A stretch of DNA of 64,000 nucleotides from Malachius bipustulatus (taxonomy: Eukaryota; Arthropoda; Insecta; Coleoptera; Melyridae): NCBI GenBank assembly GCA_910589415.1, contig OU342635.1, positions 14,322,001 to 14,386,000 on the forward strand, written 5' to 3'. A model generated the notes under the pieces. The model saw only the letters and a program-made list of their open reading frames with translations. It did not search any database and was not told the DNA's origin. This document shows positions 52,481 to 63,942 of this stretch, in pieces. A program made the position numbers and the translations under genes. Position 1 is the first letter of the stretch, and every line of letters starts with the position of its first letter.

Positions 52481-53958
52481 TTCTGAATATCTGACTACTG
52501 ACTGCATATCATAATCAAACTTATCAAATGTGGCCAAAAGTGTGATGATATACCTTAGTCATGGTAGCTATCTGTAATAATATCTACTCCTGTAAAACCT
52601 ACCGGTTTAGAAATTCTGAATTGTCGCACAAAACGAACCGACATCTATTATTATTGCTGAAGTTTAAAGAATCCGTATGAGATAATCTTTTGCGAATCTT
52701 CGCTTGGTTGTAAGGGCTTAATCATCCTTGTGGTTTTTATTTCAGGCCGACACCCTTTTCTTGTCCGAGGTGTGATTTTCACCATTCTACAACAACACCT
52801 GTTGCCGGCGTATTTATGTAAACTTATCTTCGCTTCGGTTAGCTTAATCTTCTGGTGCTTTGAGAATTATTTTCTTCTCTCTGAAAGATATATTCTTGTT
52901 TACTTTTTTTTTTATTTTATTAAAATAATTTATATAGAAGCCACTTATTATACTTATCACTTTAGCGTGAAGTGTACTTGTGTTTCAAGAATGATGACAT
53001 TTAACTGCGTTGTGTTTTATGACTTGAGCACTCAAAGAAAGGATTTTTGGAAATTTAACTCCCATCGAAGAAAAGTTGCAAGGGGGATGTAATAATAGCC
53101 TCAAATCTCTTGCTATAGTGATGGATATCATAATAAAAATAATGAAACTTTGGCGACGGAGAAATAGGGATAATTATTTTTTATCGATTTTAGATTTCTA
53201 TAGGTACTTTTGCAATAATTATTCATATTAACAAGTTTTTCCATGTGCATATCTCAATATGTTCTAACAAAAAAAAAAAAAAAGATTTTTCGAGAACAAC
53301 AGATCATGAATAATTATTGTTTACCTCGGGTTTTGTCCTATATTATTATATAACTTTGTCAGAATAAATAATATCAAAATATCCCCATCACTATACCTGA
53401 GTGTTATTGTATCGGCCACTTTATAGGAGTGTTGATACAGAACGGAGCTCAACAATTTAATAATAGAAGTCTATTAATTTCTCTAAAGGTTCATATTTTA
53501 AAGCAATTTGACCATATTAGAAGCAATTGATGCGAATTCCATGGAGTAGCGAAACATCTGTCGCAGGTCGTTTATCACTTGGAGTTAAACGACGAAAAAT
53601 CTCCAGCTAATTGTTCCAGTTACACAAAGGATATAGAGAAGTTCTTTCGGTCCATTGAAGAGCTTCTTCAATCAATGAGTCCTAGTATAACCACCACTGC
53701 CCTTTTTGTCATTTGTTCACGCAACCGTGAAGTGCCTATAGGTATATTATGAAAGCGAGAATGTGTGGGTTCAAAAATATACGACAGTAACGACTCGTTT
53801 GAATATTTTCCATCCACTCATCTACTGGGGAAGTATTCTATTTATTTTGGCACTATCAACTCAAAATTTGTAGATATAATACCTACGCATGATCATAAAA
53901 GAATTAAGTTAAGTAGGATAAAATATTACTTCCAAATTTCGTATGGTATGTGTACCTA
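52481..53958. other. Intergenic DNA, unassigned
   Basis: No supported gene. A frame at 52730-53092 is hydrophobic but of low complexity and has no recognisable motif. An A-run lies at 53271-53283. Confidence 0.3.
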
Positions 53959-54656
53959 TACACTGTGTCTCTTGAATTTCTGGACATAGGGAATTCCCAT
54001 GTTAAAATAAACTATTGGAAATATTGGCTCCCCTAATTATTTTACAGTAAAATGTCAAATGTGAAACGTCTTAAAGAAAAAAAGCTGCTTCTTATGCTAC
54101 AATTGTATTTTCATTTGGTTCATCCGTTTTCGAGAAAATCAAGAAAAATTTAACGGTTTTTCGTAGTTAGTTTTTCAAGGTTGCTTTGCTTTTGACAGAT
54201 AATGCTAAAAATTATTCATTGTCAATAACTGATTGTTCTAAAGTAATTCATTCATAACTAAAACTTCAAGTGGCAAAGTATTACTTTTTAAAGAAAAACT
54301 TGTTTATAAAAATGAATTATTACACAATAATTGAAGAAAAAGTAAAATTTATTCAATGACATTACTCTGGCAATTCACTTAGAAATATTAGAGATTTGTT
54401 ATTATCCTATTAGCATTATCTGTCAAAAGCAAAAGCAGCCTTGAAAAACTACGAAAAACCGTTCAGTTTTTCCTGATTTTCCCGAAAACGGATGAACTAA
54501 ATGAAAATCCAATGACAGCATAAGAAGCAGCTTCTTTTCCTTAAGAAGTTTTACATTTGACATTTTACTGTAAAATAATTAGGGGAGCCAATATTTACAA
54601 TAGTTTATTTTAACATGGGAATTCCCTATGTCCAGAAATTCAAGAGACACGGTGTA
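53959..54656. mobile_element. Foldback element with ~250-bp arms, TACACYGTGTCTC ends
   Basis: The arms at 53959 to about 54212 and about 54408-54656 are inverted copies: TTGAATTTCTGGACATAGGG at the outside, AATTATTTTACAGTAAAATG in the middle, CTTTTGACAG at the inside. The ends resemble those of the 6695-7428 element (TACACCGTG). Non-coding. Confidence 0.82.
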
Positions 54657-54920
54657 TAAGTATGTGCCTGACTGATATGATATGCTGATGAGTCCATAGC
54701 AAGGACAAAACGGTAGCATCCATGTCTTCAGACTTCACATCATTGCTTGCGGTTATCCCAAATCTAATAATTATGTCTCATTTAAGCGCTTCATTAATAC
54801 ATAATAGGTATAAATACACGATTATACGTCAAATATTAGATGATCCGACAGGCTTTTTAGGGATATGTATATAAAAACCAATATAAGGGGTTGATTCCTA
54901 TTCGAAAATTAAATCTATTA

Positions 54921-56538
54921 TACAGGGTGTCTCTAAAAGGTACCACCAACGTTCTACCACAGATTCCCGAGGAAAAAATATGCCGATTTAACCGAACTTA
55001 TCCATGTCCAAAGTTTTTTTTTCCTTTTCAAGATACAGCCCTTAAAAGGGGGTCAACTAAATACTCATTTTCCAGAATAAGTCAAAAATGGTTTAAACGA
55101 GAAACCTCAAAATTTCACCACCTACTACTATTGCTAAGACCAATAAACTGACGTAGTCTTACAAACATTGACGTACAGGGTGTTCCTATTTTTGATGTCG
55201 CGTCTCACGTTTGACCCCAGAACTTTTTTACCGCACGCCACTGATTAATTTTGTATTTTTTATCTAAAGGTTGAAGTATTACTGAACTTTTTGAGCCCTT
55301 ATAAAAATTTTGTATCTTGCATGGTTTCCCCGTCATTCATTTTCAATGATACACGCACAATGCTGAAAACGTATTTGAAAAATGTAATTTTTACTTAACA
55401 TTAAATAAATAATAACACATGCAGAACGTAACATAAGCTCTCTGGATTAAATGTGTTTAGAAATACCCAGAACAAACAAATAATTTTATTTCAGAAAGAC
55501 GACATTGTTCATACCTATTAATAACATTAGTTGTGTTCACGTACTTTCAACAGATGTTCAAAATGACCACCATTCATCCGTATGCATAAATCTATGCGGC
55601 GTAAAAAATTGAAATGCACCCTTTGTATCATTTCCACATCATTTCGGAGAATCACTATTGCGTCTTGAATTCGTCTCCACAGATCCTGTTCTTGATTTAC
55701 GGGTGTTGAATACACCATTGTTTTTAATGTTCCCCAAAGAAAATAATCCAAGGGGGTTAAGTCAGGGGAGCGTGGTGGCCAGTTAACAGGAGCATCGTTT
55801 CCTCTACCAATCCATTTATTTGCATAATGCTCATGTAAATGATTAACTGCCAAAGTGAAGTGTGGGGGTGCACCATCATGCATGAACCACATATTTCGGC
55901 GAAGCTCTATAGGTATATCATCGAGCAGATCGGATAAAGTATTTCGAAGGTGGTCTAAGTAATGATCACCATTTAATCTGTTTGGCAGTAGAACGGGAAA
56001 AAATTACATTTTTCAAATTATTAAAAAATTAATTAATTAATTTCAAAAAAATTACATTTTAATTTTAACTAAATTATATTTTTCAAATACGTTTTCAGCA
56101 TTGTGGGTGTATCATTGAAAATTAATGACGGGGAAACCATGCAAGATACAAAATTTTTATAAGGGCGCAAAAAGTTCAGTAATACTTCAACCTTTAGATA
56201 AAAAATACAAAATTAATCAGTGGCGTGCGGTAAAAAAGTTCTGGGGTCAAACGTAAGACGCGACATCAAAAATAGGAACACCCTGTTACGTCAATGTTTG
56301 TAAGACTACGTCAGTTTATTGGTCTTAACAATAGTAGTAGGTGGTGAAATTTTGAAGTTTCTCGTTTAAACCATTTTTGACTTATTCTGGAAAATGAGTA
56401 TTTAGTTGACCCCCTTTTAAGGGCTGTATCTTGAAAAGGGTACAACTTTGGACATGGATAAGTTCGGTTAAATCGGCATATTTTTTCCTCGGGAATCTGT
56501 GGTAGAACGTTGGTGGTACCTTTTAGAGACACCCTGTA
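54921..56538. mobile_element. 1.6-kb foldback element with ~470-bp arms and a transposase remnant
   Basis: The arms at 54921 to about 55392 and about 56070-56538 are inverted copies starting TACAGGGTGTCTCTAAAAGG. Inside each arm a second end, CAGGGTGTTCCTATTTTTG, lies at about 55176 and about 56285, so two nested element ends are present on both sides. The ~680-bp centre holds the C-terminal part of a mariner-like transposase on the minus strand. A diverged relative without transposase is at 60524-61583. Confidence 0.85.
55527..56000 (-). pseudogene. Mariner-like transposase, C-terminal fragment
   Basis: The open frame 55527-55892 continues upstream without an ATG to about 56000 (LLPNRLNGDHYLDHLRN). 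Catalytic-region motifs are HDGAPPHF (second Asp) and PPRSPDLTPLDYFLWG (third Asp), followed by the usual C-terminal RRIDLCIRMNGGHFEHL. This is the Tc1/mariner-superfamily type seen in many insect genomes, where the full protein is about 350-450 residues. The DNA-binding N-terminus and first catalytic Asp are missing and replaced by the inverted arm, so it cannot make an active enzyme. Confidence 0.85.
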
Positions 56539-56816
56539 TATCCGGCATACCTATCAATTATTTTTTTCAAGCTCCCCCCTAGAAAGACGGAAGTGACACC
56601 TCTGAAAGTTATACGTAAAGCTTGGATCTTTCTCGTTTAGAGGTGCGGAAAAAATAAAACAAAAATATAAATTGTTGTTGTTTTGCATTTTAATTTGTAC
56701 TAATGTTTATGAATATTATTATTAATAAAAAAAATTAATCTTTTTTAATTTATTATCATACGAAAATTGTGTGTAATTGCAGTATCCCGCCGGGTGGCTT
56801 ATCCGTTATCCGTTCA

Positions 56817-57000
56817 CCATTGCTAACTTCGTTATTATTGGAGCTAGAAAGTCGGTTAAATTAGCAAACAGTGGCATTTTTTTGGCTGATTACAATTACT
56901 GTGAAAACAGAAAAACAATTGTGGCTTTGTGAGATAGGTAGGTACATTAAAATAACATTTTTTTAAATAGAACACCCTGTATATTTTTGTACTTATTTCA
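56817..57000. repeat. Single arm related to the 6695-7428 element
   Basis: CATTGCTAACTTCGTTATTATT, GTCGGTTAAATTAGCAAAC and GAACACCCTGTATATTTTT occur in the same order as in the left arm at 6715-6890, with no inverted partner. A half-element or deleted copy. Confidence 0.65.
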
Positions 57001-57040
57001 TATTTCCTGAGAAAATCCAATAGGAATGGTTTTTACAGTT

Positions 57041-57385
57041 GCAGTTTAAATCGAGTAGGCTATATGCTTATGAGTTATTAAACAAGTGAAAATCTCAATT
57101 TTTCATTTTGAAAGCAGTGTAATCAGAAGCGACTAAAAATATGGGAAAACGGCTTACATGTCCCTATCTTAACTTTTCATGTTATCCTACTTATTATGTG
57201 GTTTATATTTTAATACAGGGTGATGGAAATTATCAGATTTTAAATCACCCTGTATAAAAATTTCAAGTACACTGTAAAGTAAAACATGAAAAGCTAAGAT
57301 AGGGTATAGGGTCATGTAAACCGTTTTCTGTTTTTTTAGCCGTTTCAGATTTTTAAGCCAACCTGTATAACGAGTAACGACTGAA
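57041..57385. mobile_element. Foldback copy related to the centre of the 50993 palindrome
   Basis: A palindrome centred near 57237 (ATACAGGGTGATGG ... AAATCACCCTGTAT) with arms of about 85 bp sharing TCCCTATCTTAACTTTTCATG and CAAGTGAAAATC with the 51,250-51,600 region. The outer parts have drifted. Confidence 0.65.
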
Positions 57386-57875
57386 CATTACTAAAAAAAA
57401 AAAAACAATTTCGAGGGAGCGGCAAGAAGAACATTTTTCCTGCTTTCCGTTTCTCCAAAATTGCTTTTTTAATAATGTCAGTCATTAATGCATACAATTT
57501 CCACAAAATTTTTATTACCAGCATTCATTTAAAGGCTCCAGGCTAGGTAGATAATAAAAATTTTTAGAAGTCATCTATTTCATAAATGGAAAGAAAAGAA
57601 ATAAATAAACGCTGCCTAAAATTTAGACCACGCCACTGATTCACATTCACAAATCTACGTCTTGAAGAGAAGAAACAGGAGAATTAGAACAGGTAGGGGT
57701 GCTCAAGGGGTGGGGATCTAGCAGATCTTAATAACACGTGGACTTGCCTATTTTATTGATATTTACTTTCAAGTTCTTGTCGGTGATTGATCCTGCTCCA
57801 TCCTCCACCTCCATCCTTGACTTGGTTGAGTGGTCGTTGAAGAATTGCAGATTTAGAAAACTATTAAAGATAAAG
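57386..57875 (+). promoter_or_regulatory. Gene 3 upstream region with a CACGTG E-box
   Basis: The presumed promoter and 5' UTR of the bHLH gene. CACGTG at 57735-57740, 136 bp before the ATG, is the class of E-box that HES proteins bind, so autoregulation is possible. No good TATA or Su(H) site was seen. The 5' UTR extends through an open but ATG-less frame. Confidence 0.35.
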
Positions 57876-57929
57876 ATGAAAAGCGAGTGTCATCAGAAGA
57901 AAGTCCTTGTGGTATCGGAAAGTAGAAAG
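57876..57929 (+). CDS. Gene 3 coding exon 1
   Basis: ATG 57876 gives 18 codons ([18 protein letters not shown]), donor GAAAG|GTAAGG, phase 0. The in-frame upstream ATG-less extension includes a hydrophobic stretch that I treat as 5' UTR because HES proteins start near this point. Confidence 0.72.
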
Positions 57930-60900
57930 GTAAGGACATCTTCTTTAATCCGTAATATTAAAAAAAAGTTAATATTAACGTCATATACAAAATAGTTATT
58001 TGTCAACGTTAATTATAACGAAAAAAAAACATTAACCAATAATAATTTAATATCGCTTTGTGTAGGAGGTACCTTAATGTAAATAACAAAATAATTATGT
58101 TTTATAAAAATGTAGTTTTCGTAAATATTAATTTGAAAAAAAAACAATTTGCAAGATACAGGATGGGAAAGTTTTGTAGGTAGGTACGGCACATCATCAT
58201 GGAATCTCGTAAACCGTAAGAGATAGGACAGAGAGTCGGATAAATTAAATAAAAGTAGCACAATTTTATGCTTATTAATACCCCTGAAGTTATTAATAAT
58301 TTGAAACAATATTTGGGATGACTTCTCGTTACTGAATAATTTTCAATAATTATTGTTGAAAATAAATAAATAATTTTTTTTAAGGTAAGTCTACATCAGT
58401 CGTTAAGAGCGAGTTATTTATCATTTCAAAAATTTTCATAGCTGGCTATTATCATACTCGTAGATCCCGAGTTCAACTTTTGTTTTTCTTATGGCCAACA
58501 TTTTAGTTTTTTATTTCATTTTATAACAACCAGGGAAATGAAAATTTCAAATAAAAAGAGAAACAGAAGTCTAATTTTTCACCGCGAATGCCTCAAAAAC
58601 CTATAAGAAAAGTACTGTGACATCATGTGAACGTCATTCGGGGAAAATAATTTTTTTCTCCAAATTATTTTTTTTTTTATTTATTAAGTTATTGTGGTTT
58701 CTTTGTTTTCTTTTTTAATACCGAAAAATATGAAATATTTATTTGTTTGTTAGATTACGTTAGATTTAGATTAGCATATACAGGGTGTTAGTAAATAAGT
58801 GCGACAAACTTCAGGGGGTGATACTGTATGAAAAAATTACCATTTGCTATGTAAACGTATGTGCGCAAATGCTTCGTTTACCAAATACGGGGTGTTATAG
58901 GGTTTTCTTAAAAACTGACGATTTACTAATTTGCTTTGAAACCGGTAGAGATATGCAAATGAAATTTGGTGGGTTCTAAGAAGTTATTGCGCAATTTTTG
59001 ACATGCAATTAAGAATTTTATGTTTATCAGTGGCGCGCATACGTGTAATGATCTCAATTTTTTAAAGAAAAAAATGATACGCCACTGAAATTTTTTATAA
59101 CAAACTATCATTATGTTTTCATGCAGAATCACCCCCTGAAGTTTGTCGCACTTATATACTAACTCCCTGTATAACGGTTCAATATTTCAATATGACTGAA
59201 GGTATCCCAATTAAAATAAATGTTGTTTCAGATTTTGAATAAATGTTAGAATTATAAAACTTTTCTAAAATTTTAGTGGCGTCTATGAGTCGGAAAACAC
59301 CCGAATTTTTTCAGACGCCACGAAACCACTTTCCCCTCCCGTTTTCGAGGGTGCTGAACATGATGGCGTAAGGCGAATTTCTTTTTCGGATTGCGTTCAC
59401 CCCTATTGGCCAAAATCCACCCCCTTTTTTAAAATCTCCGTTCTAATGGCCCCGGGTCGGAAAAAAACGCGTGCCACTCGCCTCTGGGGATGCTTTGTAT
59501 CTAATTACAACTGCCCGTCAACCTACGCCCACCCCCTTGGCCAAGAACTACCCTCCAAGAGTGGTTCTCCATATTTATTTTTCATATCCATATATCGTAT
59601 TTTTCCCAATAGAATGCACGGTAAATTATGATACAAAATAACACTCTACAACATTCCTGATAAATAAAATTTAACCCCCTTGGAGGATGATTTTGTCAAA
59701 ATAGAGGGGAAGGTAGAGGTCTAAGGTAGTGACCATCGTGTTCAGCACCCTTGAAAACGAAGGTATGCGGCAGATTGCCAAATTAATAAAAAAAAAAAAA
59801 CACATTTCCAACCTCCTTGGAGGGTGTTTTCCTTGATTTGGGGGGATGAAAACGGATGGTAGAGGTCTAAGGTAGTCACCATCGTGCGTTCAGGACCTTT
59901 GAAAACGGGGCAGATGCGGCAAGTTGTACGATTAATAAATAATAAATACATTTTAAACCCCCTTGGAGGGTGGTTCTTGGCCAAGGGGGTGGGCGCGGGG
60001 TTACTGACAGTTGTCGTTAGATACAAAGCATCCCCAGAAGCGAGTTACACGCGTTTATTTCCTACCCAGGGGCATTAGAACGGAGATTTAAAAAAAGGGG
60101 GTGGTTTTTGGCCGATAGAGGGTGAACGCAACCCGAAAAAGAAATTTGCCCTACGCCATCGTGTTCAGCACTCTCGAAAACAGGGGGGAAAGTGGTTTCG
60201 TTGCGTCTGAAAAAATTTGGAAATTTCGTGTTTTTTCCGACTGATAGACGCCACTATTTAACCGACCCTGCGGTACGAAAATATCTCTCAATATAGGATT
60301 TTTTAAGTTTGTCGGCAGAAGTGTTTGTACTTTTCAAAAGATTGATTTCTGCGCCCATAGTGTGAATTTTTGATTGACACGGGTTAATGACGTATTCGGG
60401 TAAATCTCGTGAATACATGCACCATGAAACCCATATGGGTGTATTCGAATCCAGCTCTGGTTGCTATTATAGAGGCTTGTCTCTTTTTTTAGAGCTCACT
60501 ACGGGTATCTCGTAAGCTGTATCTACAGGGTGTCGCTAAAAGGTACCACCAACGTTCTACCACAGCTTGCTGAGTAAACAATATGACGATTAACCGAAAT
60601 TATCCATGTCCAAAAAGGCACCTACTTCGAGATGCAGCCATAATAGGGGGTCAACCAAAAACACGTTTTCCAGAATAAGTCAAAAATGGATTACCTGAGA
60701 AACTTCAAAATTTCAGCGCTTACTACTATTGTTAAGAACAATAAACTCACATAGTTTTACAAACATTGACGTACAGGTTGTTCTTTTGCTCTTTTATAAA
60801 AAAATCGTGTCTTGCATATCGTTTTCCCGTAATTAATTTTTTATTATGGACCTACACTATTGAAAATGTATTTCTGAAAATTTCTTTGTTAATTTAAATA

Positions 60901-62947
60901 ATAATTTCAACAACAACATTCCACCACAGATTCCTGGGTTCAAATTGTGCCGATTTAACCGAAATTATTTATGTCTAAAATGGCCCTTTTTCAAGATACC
61001 TACAGCTCTTAAAATAAATTTGGAAAATACCTAAATAAATTATTAAAAAAAAATATTTTTCAAAATAAGTAAAGACATAATTAAATGAGAAAATTTAGTT
61101 TCACCGCCTACTATGATTATTCTAAAGGTCAATAAATGTGAATAAAGTAATTTCTGTTAAATAAAAATTATTTTTTTTTAATTAAAATGAGATTTAAAAT
61201 GAGAAGAGGGCAAAAAGTTTGGTAATACTTAGGCGCCTTTGAATAAATAATATAGAATCAACCAGTGGCGTACGAATAAAAAAGTTTTAGGGTAAAAAAT
61301 GCGACCTGACATCAAAAAGAGGAACCTTCTCTATGTCAATGTTTGTAAGACTACCTACGCCAGTCTATTGCTCTTAATAGTAGTAGGCGATGAAATTTTG
61401 AAGTTTCTCAGTAAATTAATTTTTGACTTATTCTGGAAAACGTATATTTGGTTGACTCCATTTTAAGGGCTGATCTTGAAAAGGGTGCAGTTTTGGACAT
61501 TGATAATTTTGGTTAAATCGGCGTATTCTTTACTCAGGAGTCTGTGGTAGAACGTTGGTGGTACCCTCTAGCGACACCCTGTATAAGGGATACAGAGTTG
61601 ATTAAATTAAAGAAAAGATGTGATATTCGTACAAGATGTCTGTGACTGTTCCTAAAACATCCTGAAAAAACTGAAACATTCAATTTTTTTTTATTTTCCC
61701 AATAACTCCTTTTATTATTTGAAGTTTCAATTTGAAAGCTTGATAACTAATAATTAACAAATTGCTCATAGATTGGTGTCATCTGATTGTTTAGTTTAAG
61801 CCTCCTTGCTTCGAAGATCGTTCGAAAATAATGCTATTATATCAACGTTTGTTTTTCTTATGGACGCCATATTGGACGTGTGTAACGGTAAACTCATTTT
61901 TTCAAGAATGTGACTAAAAATAAATAACTGATGTTACGTCGCCATGCATAATTCAGTAAAACCAACATTACGTGCCTCGCTTCCATGTGGTACCTATGTC
62001 ATTGAAAAAACATTTGCTTGAAATGAAAACTTAAACAATCAAGTGACACCAATAAATGCAGAAAGATAAGCAATGTTAAGACGTCAACTTCCAATTGAAA
62101 CTTCAAATAATAAAAGAGTTATTAAGAAAATAAAAATTTGAGTTTTTTTTTAGTTTTTTTCAGGATATTTCAGGAAAGGTCACAGATATCTTGTATGTCT
62201 TTACGGATTCGAGATGACCACAAACATCGCATCTTTTCCTGGGTAGGTTTATTAATCAAAAGTTATTCAATGCGGCTCTTTAATTAACGCCCCCCTTCCC
62301 CCATTAATTTGTTAAACAACGAGATCATAATAGTTTTACATTTTTTCTGACTAAACTTAATCGTTGTCAAAATTAAGAGGTAACGATTCGCTATCTTGGA
62401 TTTTTAAACAGAAACCATAGTCTTACGATAAAGGTTCTTATTCCAAATGGAGACTTATGTTCTTAAACTTACTTAACATTAAAACAAAACTTGAATAAAT
62501 TTATATTTTTGCTTTCAGATTCGAAAGCCTTTAATGGAGAAAAAGAGACGTGCCCGAATCAACGATAGCTTAGAAACTCTGAAACAGATGCTCCTCGACT
62601 CCAAAACCATTTTGAAGGAATCTTCAGGAAAACAAGGCCAAAGAACAGCCAAGCTGGAGAAAGCAGACATTCTCGAAATGACCGTCAATTACCTGCAATA
62701 TCTTCACAGGAGGCTCAACGAAACGCCGAAGGAACGAATTATCACGAGTCCGTCAAAATCGAAACCTGAAATTGCGATACGACCTGCGGATAGTTCCTGT
62801 GAACCTGTACAGATGGGAGTGGCTCTTATTCCAACGAAACTTAACACCGGTGAAATTGTTTTCGTTGTGCCATCAATGGAAAGAAATAAAAAATATTCTC
62901 TTTCCAACTGCTCGAAAATTGGAGAAAATATGTGGAGGCCTTGGTAG
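57876..62947 (+). CDS. Gene 3: short Hairy/E(spl)-type bHLH repressor ending WRPW
   Basis: Exons 57876-57929 and 62519-62947, 160 codons plus stop, GT-AG intron of 4.6 kb in phase 0. The intron falls just before the basic region, as in hairy/deadpan-type genes and unlike the intronless E(spl)-complex genes. Residues 19-33 are the basic region with the HES-type Pro ([15 protein letters not shown]). Helix 1 is [10 protein letters not shown], then a loop, and helix 2 is [21 protein letters not shown]. The family Orange domain (about 35-40 residues) that should follow is not recognisable. [15 protein letters not shown] resembles a conserved C-terminal HES motif. The last four residues are WRPW, the Groucho-binding motif. 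It is expected to act in the nucleus as a Groucho-dependent repressor, probably in Notch or patterning contexts. At 160 residues it is shorter than usual. Confidence 0.9.
57930..58778. other. Gene 3 intron, first part
   Basis: AT-rich with long A and T runs and no supported feature. Confidence 0.3.
58779..59171. mobile_element. MITE-like foldback, TACAGGGTGTTAG ends
   Basis: The arms (about 52 bp: 58779-58830 and 59120-59171) share GTGCGACAAACTTCAGGGGG. The right end carries TCCCTGTA where others have ACCCTGTA. Non-coding interior. In the intron of gene 3. Confidence 0.75.
59276..60254. mobile_element. 979-bp palindromic element with tandem-repeat centre
   Basis: The ends read GTGGCGTCTAT and the complement of that, flanked by TA on both sides. 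The arms (each about 400 bp or more) share GGCCCCGGGT-like, GCATCCCCAG and AAACCACTTTCCCC blocks in inverted order. The centre holds about two and a quarter tandem units of ~145 bp, which include GGTAGAGGTCTAAGGTAGT. Unlike its neighbours it does not have CAGGGTG ends. Non-coding. In the intron of gene 3. Confidence 0.8.
59655..59985 (+). repeat. ~145-bp tandem repeat, about 2.2 units
   Basis: GGTAGAGGTCTAAGGTAGT occurs at about 59709 and 59859. CCTTGGAGG(G/A)TG(T/G/A) occurs at about 59680, 59815 and 59962. The units differ at about a tenth to a fifth of positions by eye. Confidence 0.7.
60524..61583. mobile_element. Foldback relative of the 54921 element, no transposase
   Basis: The ends are TACAGGGTGTCGCTAAAAGG and its complement, and the outer ~100 bp of each arm match the 54921 element (GGTACCACCAACGTTCTACC). 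The arms are much more diverged inside. A partial third copy of the arm start lies at about 60909-61015 (TTCCACCACAGATTCCTGGG). No coding frame. In the intron of gene 3. Confidence 0.78.
61625..62205. mobile_element. Foldback element with ~170-bp diverged arms
   Basis: The arms at about 61630-61800 and 62035-62200 share ACAAGATNTCTGTGAC, TTTTATTATTTGAAGTTTCA and GGTGTCANNTGATTGTTTA in inverted order. No CAGGGTG end seen. Non-coding. In the intron of gene 3. Confidence 0.65.
62519..62947 (+). CDS. Gene 3 coding exon 2 (bHLH and WRPW)
   Basis: TTTGCTTTCAG|ATT acceptor, phase 0, 142 codons plus TAG. It carries the whole bHLH domain and the WRPW end; the ATG at 62534 is the internal Met of the basic region, not the start. 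Confidence 0.9.
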   Translation: MRKPLMEKKRRARINDSLETLKQMLLDSKTILKESSGKQGQRTAKLEKADILEMTVNYLQYLHRRLNETPKERIITSPSKSKPEIAIRPADSSCEPVQMGVALIPTKLNTGEIVFVVPSMERNKKYSLSNCSKIGENMWRPW

Positions 62948-63080
62948 ATTTTTTGTTAGAATTTTTTCTTATATCCTTCATACTTAATTAATGTAAATAA
63001 GAATACGAGTACCTTCCTAGATAGACTGTAAACTTTATGTAAAACTGTGATATTTTCTAATTAAATTGTTTATTAAACGC
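62948..63080 (+). terminator. Gene 3 3' UTR with ATTAAA signals
   Basis: ATTAAA at about 63060-63065 and 63072-63077, followed by a T-rich GTTTTTTTTGTCG stretch. Variant polyadenylation signals. Confidence 0.45.
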
Positions 63081-63930
63081 TTGTTTTTTTTGTCGTAGTT
63101 CTCTCTGAGATTAATTTTTTTCAATTATTTAAGTTCATAAACAAATACATTTGATTCCTTATAATGAAACCTGCTTAGGTATACTAAATTGCTACAACAG
63201 GTTTCGATATTTTTGCATTAACATGTTTTATCTTCAGGTACGCAGGTAACTACATAGATAGAATGTGCTCTATAATTTGGGTTATCTGTAATGTGTGTAA
63301 AGTATAATATGTTTCCTCGAAATGATACGATATATTAACATTATGTATTACAATTTAAAAACACCAACACCTACTTATATCTAAATTATACATAATTTAT
63401 TTATTTTTTCTGCGACGGGCTATAAGTTTGACCTTTTTTCCCCGTTGACAGGTAGAAAAATGCCTCATTATATGAGCTGCATCTTATCGGGGAAATAAAT
63501 GAATTAGCAGGGAAATAAATGAGTACTTATTTCCCCGAAATGGCGGCTTAGGTATAGCTACTATTAACACTCAGATATCATTAAATTTATATAAAATATA
63601 CGTAAAGGAAAGTTACCTTATTATCCAAATGCCAATTATTAAGGGAATTTTCATAATAATCACTATCCATATTATTAAATTCACTCATCGAAAACTAACA
63701 AGAATCTTTGCAAAAGTGTCTTCAATTTTAATTACATTAATATGACGTTTATGTAATAATTAATCGTTTCGTTACCCAGGCAACGTCAATTACGATAAAA
63801 GACAGTTTGAAAATCCAAGTTTAACAAAAATCATTTTTCCGACATAATTTTCAGTTATCTAACTACGTTTTTCGACATTCTAACACTGATATTTCTTCTC
63901 GCAGAAAAAAATTGTATATTACACACGAGA
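63081..63930. other. Downstream intergenic DNA
   Basis: AT-rich. A short repeat of GGGGAAATAAATGA near 63488-63520 is the only local structure. Nothing else supported. Confidence 0.35.
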
Positions 63931-63942
63931 AAAAAGTGCGAT

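Noticed and set aside
52730..53092. 120-codon hydrophobic frame
   Set aside because: Phe/Tyr/Ile-rich as expected from T-rich DNA; no conserved motif or splice context.
54891..55151. 86-codon frame, repeated as a 73-codon frame at 56311-56532
   Set aside because: The two are the same DNA arm read from each side of a foldback element, not duplicated genes.
59742..60078. Frames of 64-94 codons on both strands
   Set aside because: They mirror each other because they lie in a palindrome with tandem repeats; composition follows the DNA repeat.
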